NCBI GenBank assembly: GCA_017501125.1
Contig: JAFVXN010000215.1
Span: forward strand, 1-11,664
From: Clostridia bacterium
Lineage (GTDB): Bacteria > Bacillota > Clostridia > Christensenellales > Borkfalkiaceae
DNA: 11,664 nucleotides
Direction of reading: 5' to 3'
Numbering within the stretch: the stretch's first letter is position 1; each line of letters opens with the position of its first letter. A program made the position numbers and the translations under genes. Under the pieces are notes generated by a model. That model had not been told where the DNA came from and did not search any database. It saw nothing but the letters and a program-made list of their open reading frames with translations. This document shows positions 6,830-11,664 of this stretch, piece after piece.

Positions 6830-7702
6830 TTATATAAGTCCTCTCGTCTTAGCATAGCCGTCTAAATTATCGTTGTCGCTGACGATTACCGCCTCGGCAC
6901 CGATATAATCCAGCACGACGCCCAACCACAGCGCACCGCCTTTAATCACCTGCGCTCGTTTTTCTCCCACGCAGGAGTTGCACGCAATTTCCGCCGTCGA
7001 GAGCAGAAACAACTCGTCTATAAGCGTCTTGATTTGACCGAGCGTAAAACGGCTGCCCGTCACAACTTCCCCGTCGTATCTTTCTAAACGGAGTGCCCAA
7101 GCCGCCAGCGTCGTCGCCGTGCCGCCGACAGCGTATACATGGGAATCCTTTAATCCTTTCTCAAAATCGTACTCTTTTACTCTTTCAGCACAAAAGCGTG
7201 CAAGCGCTTGCTTGTCCTCGCCGCATAAGTCCTTCAAGCGTACGACGCCCACGTCGATGCTTTTGGAATATACGATTTTACCGCCACGACGCACAATCAA
7301 CTCGGTACTGCCACCGCCGATATCCAGCAATACGCCGTCCTCATCGCCGAGCGCGCCGACGAGGCCTATCCTCGCCTCCTCTTCACCCGAAAGCACCTCT
7401 AAACGGACGTCACAAGCCTTCTTTACCATTTCGACAAACTCGTTGCCGTTCGTAGCACCTCGCACCGCGGCAGTCGCATAGGCAAAAAATTTCGTCGCGC
7501 CGTCAGTGCGTGCCGTCTGTAAAAACTCCGCAATCTGCGCGATCGTGCGATCTATTGCAGACGGTTGCAACCGTCCCGACGTAGAAAGCCCCTCGCCTAA
7601 GCGGGTAATCGCCGTCCTTTTGTATAAAATTTTTCCGTCCGCCAAAAGCATTAGGCGGACGGAATTGGAGCCGACGTCTACGACGGCAATTTTTTCATGC
7701 AT
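6830..7702 (-). CDS. Ppx/GppA-family phosphatase (polyphosphate or pppGpp)
   Basis: The 290-residue protein is one ASKHA-fold phosphatase domain of the Ppx/GppA family. Motifs in order: DVGSNSVRL (9-17, first phosphate loop), ATAAVR (76-81), LSGEEEARIG (104-113, with the catalytic Glu), DIGGGSTE (127-134, second phosphate loop), and a VGGTATTLA-type adenosine-like motif in the C-terminal half. The family hydrolyses terminal phosphates of polyphosphate or converts pppGpp to ppGpp; the sequence does not tell which. It lacks the extra C-terminal domains of long Ppx enzymes. The ATG at 7702 has GGAGAA upstream and follows the divIC stop by 1 nt, so translation is coupled. An ATG 75 nt further up is rejected because it lies inside divIC. 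Confidence 0.9.
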   Translation of the reverse strand: MHEKIAVVDVGSNSVRLMLLADGKILYKRTAITRLGEGLSTSGRLQPSAIDRTIAQIAEFLQTARTDGATKFFAYATAAVRGATNGNEFVEMVKKACDVRLEVLSGEEEARIGLVGALGDEDGVLLDIGGGSTELIVRRGGKIVYSKSIDVGVVRLKDLCGEDKQALARFCAERVKEYDFEKGLKDSHVYAVGGTATTLAAWALRLERYDGEVVTGSRFTLGQIKTLIDELFLLSTAEIACNSCVGEKRAQVIKGGALWLGVVLDYIGAEAVIVSDNDNLDGYAKTRGLI

Positions 7703-7703
7703 A

Positions 7704-7964
7704 TTATTTCTCCGCAGGACGATATCCGTGGGTCCAAGCCAGATAGAATTTCTCCTGATCCAACTGATAGTTGGCAATCGCGTCGTTGGTCTCTTGCGTG
7801 AGTCGCTCTAAACGTGCCTCTTCCGCCGCCAACTCCGCCATGCGGTTGTTTTGGACGCAGATGGTCACGATGTTGTATACGAGGATACTAAGCAACGTCA
7901 CAATCAACATCGTTGCCGCAACGACGCCACCTGTCACCATTCTCCTCATCTTGTCTTCAGTCAT
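7704..7964 (-). CDS. divIC: DivIC/FtsB-like septum formation protein
   Basis: The 86-residue bitopic protein has a short charged N-terminus, one membrane segment at about 11-33 and a coiled coil at about 38-65 (NNRMAELAAEEARLERLTQETND), the shape of DivIC/FtsB. The C-terminal part (YLAWTHGYRP) corresponds to the place where family members have a GY near the end. Length is a little shorter than B. subtilis DivIC. Identification rests strongly on gene order, because divIC directly follows yabP-yabQ in many spore formers. It overlaps the yabQ stop by 4 nt (ATGA) and has GAGGAGAA upstream. It would bridge the FtsL-type and other division proteins at mid-cell. The sequence itself is low in information, so a different small coiled-coil membrane protein cannot be excluded. 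Confidence 0.78.
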   Translation of the reverse strand: MTEDKMRRMVTGGVVAATMLIVTLLSILVYNIVTICVQNNRMAELAAEEARLERLTQETNDAIANYQLDQEKFYLAWTHGYRPAEK

Positions 7965-8335
7965 ACGTTCTCCTCGCCTCGTTTTGAGGCACCCTTCCTT
8001 CTTTTGGAAAGTTTATTGAAAGTATTATAACACACTTTTTTTGAAAAATCAAGCAATATTTTCATACTTTTTGAAGATATTATCAGCCCTAGCGCGTACC
8101 CGACGCACATATACGGGCGTTGCCACGGAAAGGAATAGTGAGCCGATACGAGTGTGCACACCACCCCAAAGGCGACAAAAAAGAGCACGTCGACGGCAAA
8201 ACCTATCCACCTATACAAATTCTTTTTTCTTTGAAAAAAGATTTCTGGAAAAGATAGCAATTGCCAAATTACGCCACCGATAACCCCCATCAGCGCGCAG
8301 GCTAAAAAATAGAGAATCTGCCCTTGCGTCTCCAT
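7961..8335 (-). CDS. yabQ: Spore cortex protein YabQ-like
   Basis: The 124-residue protein has several hydrophobic helices. The N-terminal region (METQGQILYFLACALMGVIG) has the long first membrane helix with a GG pair expected of YabQ, and further segments lie around 40-63 and 70-88. The C-terminus is basic and cytoplasmic (KLSKRRKGASKRGEEN). YabQ is a mother-cell membrane protein needed for the spore cortex in Bacillus. The ATG immediately follows the yabP TAG stop with no gap, and no clear Shine-Dalgarno precedes it, so translation probably depends on termination of yabP. It overlaps divIC by 4 nt. Family call is based on hydropathy and synteny; sequence motifs are weak. Confidence 0.8.
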   Translation of the reverse strand: METQGQILYFLACALMGVIGGVIWQLLSFPEIFFQRKKNLYRWIGFAVDVLFFVAFGVVCTLVSAHYSFPWQRPYMCVGYALGLIISSKSMKILLDFSKKVCYNTFNKLSKRRKGASKRGEENV

Positions 8336-8593
8336 CTAGCGGAAAAATTTTTGCATCAGCGATTTTGCGCCGTAAGCAACGCCCGCAATTTCGCCTGTCG
8401 CCAAAAAGGTGCCGTCCGCCTTGGAAAAGCCGACGATTTTTAATCCCGAGCCCGTAGCGGTCACCTTGCCACCGCCCACAAGGGCAAGGACAATCTTCGT
8501 ATCGTTAAAGGACAGCACGCTCTCGACGCCCGTCATCTCTACGCTTTTCTTGTTGTCGATAATAAGTCTATGGTTTTTAGTCTGTTCTTGCAT
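8336..8593 (-). CDS. yabP: Sporulation protein YabP-like
   Basis: The 85-residue protein has the family pattern: a short tail, then HRLIIDNKKSVEMTGVESVLSFNDTKIVLALVGGGKVTA, which matches the beta-rich core with the TGV-V-SF signature, and a second block around LKIVGFSKADGTFLATGEIAGVAYG. Length is typical. YabP with YabQ is involved in spore coat/cortex assembly in Bacillus; the exact biochemical role is unknown. No strong Shine-Dalgarno precedes the ATG at 8593, and the start was chosen because it aligns with the family N-terminus. It lies 28 bp after the TtcA-like gene, with no terminator between. Confidence 0.88.
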   Translation of the reverse strand: MQEQTKNHRLIIDNKKSVEMTGVESVLSFNDTKIVLALVGGGKVTATGSGLKIVGFSKADGTFLATGEIAGVAYGAKSLMQKFFR

Positions 8594-8621
8594 GCTTTAT
8601 GGTATGCAAAAAGAGAAGGCG

Positions 8622-9473
8622 TTATTCCTCGCCCTCTCCCTTAAATCTTTCTAAAAAGTCGTGTCTTTCACCTTGCGACTTGTACTCCACCAGCGTATCC
8701 AACTGGACGTTGTGGATACTTTGAAAAATATTATTCTCCACGTTGGGATTTTCCTCGGCTAAAGAAGCAATCAGTTCCTTCACCCTTTTTCGCGCGGAAA
8801 ACTCTACGTCGCCAGTCGCGCTCTCTTCCGTGAACTTACAGGCGCACGCCAAAAAAGAAAGGTCGTGATGATTCTTCCAACGGACAATATCCCTTTCCAA
8901 AATACACGTCATAGGACGAATCAGCGACATCCCTTCAAAGTTGGTGCTCCTAATCATCGGCAACATACCTTGAATTTGCCCACCGTACAACATCCCCATC
9001 AAGGTCGTCTCAATGACGTCGCTCTTGTGATGTCCCAGCGCAATCTTGTTGCAGCCCAACTCCTTTGCCTTCGCATACAAATGTCCCCGTCTCATACGGG
9101 CACAAAGATAGCAAGGCGAGCCCTGCCCCGCCGCCTCCGACGCCGCAAAAACGTCGCTGTCAAACAGGGTGATAGGTACCCCTAATAGGGACGCGTTTTC
9201 TAGAATCTTCGCCCTATTTTGCGGTGCGTAGCCTGGGTCCATCACCAAAAACACGAGGTCGAAAGGCACCTCGCTATGACGATGAAGTTGCTGCATGAGT
9301 TTGGCAAGGAGCATACTGTCTTTTCCGCCTGAAATGCAGACGGCAATCTTGTCCCCCGCCTCGATTAAGCGGTATTTTTTAACGGCAAGCACAAAAGGCG
9401 ACCATATCTCTTTTCGATAGGTCGTGATGATGCTACGCTCGATTTCTTCTTGCCTTGATAGCGTCCTTGCCAT
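8622..9473 (-). CDS. ttcA: TtcA-like tRNA 2-thiocytidine biosynthesis protein
   Basis: The 283-residue protein belongs to the PP-loop ATPase group. SGGKDS is at 48-53 and the TtcA-specific CxxC is at 121-124 in CYLCARMRRGHLY; further cysteines at 210 and 212 may supply the third Fe-S ligand. TtcA adenylates and thiolates C32 of some tRNAs using an Fe-S cluster. GHHKSD (147-152) has Ser where family members usually have the first Asp of an HH-x-DD motif, and the effect is unknown. I chose the ATG at 9473, with GAGGTG upstream; a longer start 48 nt up lies in the promoter. TilS (lysidine synthetase) is less likely because TilS lacks this CxxC. It is the first gene of the long operon. Confidence 0.85.
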   Translation of the reverse strand: MARTLSRQEEIERSIITTYRKEIWSPFVLAVKKYRLIEAGDKIAVCISGGKDSMLLAKLMQQLHRHSEVPFDLVFLVMDPGYAPQNRAKILENASLLGVPITLFDSDVFAASEAAGQGSPCYLCARMRRGHLYAKAKELGCNKIALGHHKSDVIETTLMGMLYGGQIQGMLPMIRSTNFEGMSLIRPMTCILERDIVRWKNHHDLSFLACACKFTEESATGDVEFSARKRVKELIASLAEENPNVENNIFQSIHNVQLDTLVEYKSQGERHDFLERFKGEGEE

Positions 9474-9480
9474 AATAAAA

Positions 9481-9513
9481 CACCTCTTCGGTATTATAAC
9501 AACCGCAAAGGTG
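9481..9513. repeat. Inverted repeat around the ttcA -10 box
   Basis: Twelve-base arms at 9481-9492 and 9502-9513 pair at 10 of 12 positions (for example CACCT/AGGTG and CGGT/ACCG), with 9 bp between. The -10 box lies in the centre, and one arm contains the ttcA Shine-Dalgarno. It may be an operator, or a hairpin in transcripts that read in from upstream. Confidence 0.45.
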
Positions 9514-9521
9514 TAAGTCAA
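9493..9521 (-). promoter_or_regulatory. Sigma-A-type promoter of the ttcA-yabPQ-divIC operon
   Basis: On the minus strand TTGACT (9521-9516) and a perfect TATAAT (9498-9493) are separated by 17 bp. The ttcA ATG follows 19 nt past the -10. The inverted repeat at 9481-9513 overlaps it. Confidence 0.8.
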
Positions 9522-9535
9522 GCATTTTCAGCAAA

Positions 9536-9928
9536 TCAACGGCTGAATACGGCGTTGAGCGTTTTTTGCCCGAGAGGCATAGTTAGATAAATTTTTCCCT
9601 TTTCGTATTTTGCCTCGCGCCAACCTTCCACTGCCCCTTCCTCTAACCCGACGAACAGTTTTCCATCCTCGACCTTGTAGGAAAAGTTGTGCGTTTGGGT
9701 CTTTAAGCCCTGTTTATAGGTCAGGTTAATATCTCCTTCAGGGGTGAGTTCAATCGTTAAATCTTTGAGCAAACCCGTCACTTCGTCCTTGCCCCAGAGC
9801 ACCTTTTCCGCGTGGTAGGTGCCCGTAAAGGGTTTTGCTATCCCCTTTATCCCGTCCGTCTTAACCGTGACGGCAAGAAGCGGCAACGCGGCAAACGCCG
9901 CACCGCAAAGCAATCGTATCTTTTTCAT
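9536..9928 (-). CDS. Small exported protein of unknown function
   Basis: The protein has 130 residues. A positively charged start (MKKIR) and a hydrophobic stretch to about residue 20 (LPLLAV) form a signal peptide or N-terminal anchor; no lipobox cysteine follows. The mature part is beta-rich, with alternating hydrophobic and charged residues (FTGTYHAEKV, LTIELTPEGDINLTYKQGL, FSYKVEDGKLFVGLEE), which could form a small barrel of the lipocalin-like type. I do not recognise the family. The ATG at 9928 is preferred over an in-frame GTG two codons upstream; neither has a good Shine-Dalgarno, but a TATACT box sits 6 nt before the ATG. It follows the YihY-like gene by 21 bp, and its function may relate to that membrane protein, which is only inference. 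Confidence 0.75.
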   Translation of the reverse strand: MKKIRLLCGAAFAALPLLAVTVKTDGIKGIAKPFTGTYHAEKVLWGKDEVTGLLKDLTIELTPEGDINLTYKQGLKTQTHNFSYKVEDGKLFVGLEEGAVEGWREAKYEKGKIYLTMPLGQKTLNAVFSR

Positions 9929-9934
9929 AGCCAC

Positions 9935-9940
9935 AGTATA
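9935..9940 (-). promoter_or_regulatory. TATACT box directly before the small exported protein
   Basis: The TATACT hexamer ends exactly 6 nt before the ATG, which would put the transcription start at the A of the start codon. The -35 region is poor. No convincing Shine-Dalgarno lies before the ATG. Confidence 0.4.
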
Positions 9941-9949
9941 TTCCGTTTT

Positions 9950-10750
9950 TTACAAATTATACAATCGTTCTTTCCCGATTACTCTTTTGCTGTTGAGCAC
10001 CACGCCGACGACAAAGCCTATCATTAAAAGATACAGCCACAACAAAAAGACGATAATCGCCGACAGTGCGCCGTACAGGCGCGTGACGCTACTAAAACGT
10101 AAATACACGGCAAAGCCGACGAGGGAAACCGACCACGCACCGACGGTAAAAGCCGTCCCTGGCAAAAAGGTCGTAAGCGGCACTTTGTACGGGCACACGT
10201 AAGCGTTAAGCAACAAAATTAAAGCGAACGCGCCCACCGTCAATAGTAGATAATCCACGATTTTTTCCACAACGCTGGAAAAAAGCATCGCCGACAAGAA
10301 GGATAAGAAGGTGAAAAAAATCACGATGAACACGCTAAATATCATCACGAAGAAAAGTAGCGCCAGTGCGTACAACCGCATCTTCATCCCCTGTCTCCTT
10401 AGGCGATAATCGTAGACGATCTCCCCCGTCCGTCGCATTTGATAAAACAAATTAGTCGCAGAATAGAGGGTAGTGACGAGTAGCAGCACGGACGCGCCGT
10501 CCGTAGCGGAGGCCGCCTCACTCTGGATATACAACAGCATCTCTTTGACCGTCTCAAAAACGGGCAAGGAAAGAATTTGGTCACTCCCCACGGGCAACTT
10601 GCCAAAGAGTAAACTCAACCAAAAGGTAAGCGGTACGATGGACATAATCAAAAAAAAGACGAGCGTACCTGCAATCGTCGTGTATTTTTTAGCAGAAATC
10701 AAATCGTAGTTCTCTTTTACCTTTCGAAAAATTAGGCGCACTTTTCCCAT
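9950..10750 (-). CDS. YihY/BrkB-family membrane protein
   Basis: This protein has 266 residues from the ATG at 10750. Six membrane segments are seen (about 25-49, 85-102, 125-154, 162-186, 197-217, 226-252). Family features are the first-helix segment ending in SIVPL, a Pro-Gly pair at 197-198 (FLPGTAF), and the final segment (LYGALSAIIVFLLWLYL) with the YG...LLW pattern typical of YihY. The family was once called ribonuclease BN in error; the role is not settled, with transport or envelope functions suggested. An in-frame TTG six codons upstream is possible, but the ATG is favoured because TATACT lies 7 nt before it. No strong Shine-Dalgarno is visible. Confidence 0.87.
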   Translation of the reverse strand: MGKVRLIFRKVKENYDLISAKKYTTIAGTLVFFLIMSIVPLTFWLSLLFGKLPVGSDQILSLPVFETVKEMLLYIQSEAASATDGASVLLLVTTLYSATNLFYQMRRTGEIVYDYRLRRQGMKMRLYALALLFFVMIFSVFIVIFFTFLSFLSAMLFSSVVEKIVDYLLLTVGAFALILLLNAYVCPYKVPLTTFLPGTAFTVGAWSVSLVGFAVYLRFSSVTRLYGALSAIIVFLLWLYLLMIGFVVGVVLNSKRVIGKERLYNL

Positions 10751-10757
10751 ACTACCA

Positions 10758-10763
10758 AGTATA
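10758..10763 (-). promoter_or_regulatory. TATACT box directly before the YihY-family gene
   Basis: The TATACT hexamer ends 7 nt before the ATG. The gene is preceded by a terminator, so it needs its own promoter close by, and this is the best candidate. The -35 hexamer is poor. Confidence 0.45.
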
Positions 10764-10786
10764 GCCAAAACGGAGAAAATCTATCG

Positions 10787-10816
10787 CAAAAAAAGAAAAA
10801 GCCCTTTAAGGGCTTT
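10787..10816 (-). terminator. Intrinsic terminator after the QueG-like gene
   Basis: AAAGCCC and GGGCTTT form a 7-bp stem with a 5-nt loop (10798-10816), followed on the minus strand by a T-rich tract to 10787. The stem begins within the stop codon of the QueG-like gene. Confidence 0.88.
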
Positions 10817-11483
10817 ACTTTAACTTGTTCTTTGGGCAAACTTTGATGCAAATACCGCACACGCTCCCCCTGCCTACGTCTTGGAAATGCTCCTTCATAT
10901 ATTTCGAACATTTCTCCGCGTCAAAATTCCTCTCGCCGTCCGTCGTGGGCAAGGTGCCGTAAATCGCCCCCGCAGGACACGCCGAAACGCACGCCTTGCA
11001 ATCGCCACAACCGTTGTCTATCACGGGAGAATCGGGAGTCAACGGCATATCCGTCAACACCGTAGCCAAGCGCACTTTACTGCCGTAATCTTTGGATAAA
11101 AACAAACCGCTCTTCCCTACAAATCCAAGCCCCGACAGCACTGCCGCCGTCTTATGCGGATAAACGCCGCCGTAGGGATTCGCCTTGCCTTGGCTTTGAC
11201 TCGCCGCGACGGGAAACGCCGAATATCCTTCCTTTTCCAGCAACTGCGCAAGCCGAAACGCCAACGAATCAAGCAAGGCGTTAGCGGTGCGATAATGCTG
11301 AAAATAGGCGTACGAAGGTCCGCTATCAATCGACTTTAACACTGCGTCGGATAACTTTACCCCGAACGAAAAAGCGTAGCAAAGGGAGGATTGTCCCGCT
11401 ATCGGCGAGTTAGGCAGACGGCAGCCGCCCGCAAAAACCACCCCTTCCGACAATAAAAAATCTTGCAAATCTTTTTGCGTCAT
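10815..11483 (-). CDS. Short QueG-like double 4Fe-4S protein (epoxyqueuosine reductase family)
   Basis: The 222-residue protein ends with two ferredoxin-type clusters: C159, C162, C165 and C169 (CGDCKACVSACP), and C192, C209, C212 and C216 (CGICIKVCP). The middle shows the QueG-type run HKTAAVLSGLGFVGKSGLFLSKDYGS at about 110-135. QueG reduces epoxyqueuosine to queuosine in tRNA using cobalamin and Fe-S clusters. This protein is much shorter than B. subtilis QueG (386 residues) and lacks its C-terminal HEAT-like part and much of the N-terminus, so it may be a compact family member with another substrate. The ATG at 11483 has AAGG 9 nt upstream; longer starts give an arginine-rich non-family tail. 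It lies 17 bp after the gene at the right edge. Confidence 0.8.
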   Translation of the reverse strand: MTQKDLQDFLLSEGVVFAGGCRLPNSPIAGQSSLCYAFSFGVKLSDAVLKSIDSGPSYAYFQHYRTANALLDSLAFRLAQLLEKEGYSAFPVAASQSQGKANPYGGVYPHKTAAVLSGLGFVGKSGLFLSKDYGSKVRLATVLTDMPLTPDSPVIDNGCGDCKACVSACPAGAIYGTLPTTDGERNFDAEKCSKYMKEHFQDVGRGSVCGICIKVCPKNKLK

Positions 11484-11500
11484 CTTTGGTAGCCTTTCCC

Positions 11501-11664
11501 TTATCCTATGATTTTGCCCGCGTACACGCCCCACGCGTTTACGACGAAACCGCCCTTGCTCTCCCCGATTGCCTGACCGCAGACGTCCATATCGCACGTC
11601 TGTTGCAAACGCACCTTAGGCATGACGATAAAGGCGTTGTTATCCGTCTGATTGACCGCGTACA
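11501..11664 (-). CDS. C-terminal end of an unrecognised gene
   Basis: Only the last 54 codons are in the window, ending at TAA 11503-11501. The tail reads YAVNQTDNNAFIVMPKVRLQ, then contains CDMDVCGQ and ends with GGFVVNAWGVYAGKIIG. The reading frame is open throughout and runs directly toward the QueG-like gene 17 bp downstream, so the two may form one unit. Two cysteines four residues apart are visible. I do not recognise the family from this fragment. Confidence 0.6.
   Translation of the reverse strand, partial: YAVNQTDNNAFIVMPKVRLQQTCDMDVCGQAIGESKGGFVVNAWGVYAGKIIG

Noticed and set aside
6820..6855. Longer start for the M50-type protease
   Set aside because: It would overlap the phosphatase gene's end, while the ATG at 6819 has a strong AAGGAGGGG site.
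7703..7777. Longer start for the Ppx/GppA phosphatase
   Set aside because: It lies inside divIC and adds residues unlike the family; the ATG at 7702 aligns with the family N-terminus.
8584..8615. Possible hairpin with GCAT/ATGC arms before yabP
   Set aside because: Only 4 bp pair reliably and no T tract follows, so it was not called a terminator.
9474..9521. Longer start for the TtcA-like protein
   Set aside because: The added region is the -35/-10 promoter; the ATG at 9473 has its own GAGGTG site.
11484..11597. Longer start for the QueG-like protein
   Set aside because: The added 38 residues are arginine-rich, non-family, and overlap the end of the right-edge gene.

Overview
The window looks like chromosome of a spore-forming Firmicute of the class Clostridia, probably an uncultured gut-type lineage. 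The main argument is the order yabP-yabQ-divIC, which follows the well-known Bacillus/Clostridium spore-cortex and septum block. Supporting signs are strong AGGAGG-type ribosome binding sites on many genes, sigma-A-type promoters with 17-bp spacers, and sugar ABC genes without their own ATPase. I could not compare against a database, so the taxonomic call is inference. Every gene except one short regulator lies on the minus strand, so transcription runs from high to low coordinates.

Layout, right to left as transcribed. (1) 11664-10798: the end of an unrecognised gene, then a short QueG-like protein with two iron-sulfur clusters, closed by a clear terminator. (2) 10763-9536: a YihY/BrkB-family membrane protein and a small exported protein of unknown function. 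Both have a TATACT box only 6-7 nt before the ATG and no convincing Shine-Dalgarno. (3) 9521-4170: a long probable operon starting at a near-consensus promoter: TtcA-like tRNA thiolase, YabP, YabQ, DivIC-like protein, Ppx/GppA phosphatase, an M50-type membrane metalloprotease with a helical C-terminal tail, and 4-alpha-glucanotransferase (MalQ). It ends in a terminator. (4) 4089-551: a maltodextrin-type ABC importer in the order binding lipoprotein, MalF, MalG. Imported oligosaccharides would be disproportionated by the MalQ encoded just upstream. No MalK-type ATPase is present; in many Firmicutes a shared MsmX/MsmK-type ATPase encoded elsewhere does this work. (5) 531-1: a bidirectional terminator shared with an 80-residue XRE-type regulator. 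The regulator is divergently oriented to a small coiled-coil membrane protein cut off by the window edge. Two tandem 18-bp palindromes lie in the divergent promoter region.

Most of the window is ordinary core and carbohydrate-uptake genes. I see no mobile element, CRISPR array, tRNA, rRNA or clear defence system. The best leads are the XRE regulator with its tandem operators controlling a small membrane protein, the M50-type protease placed in a sporulation/division cluster, and the two apparently leaderless genes.
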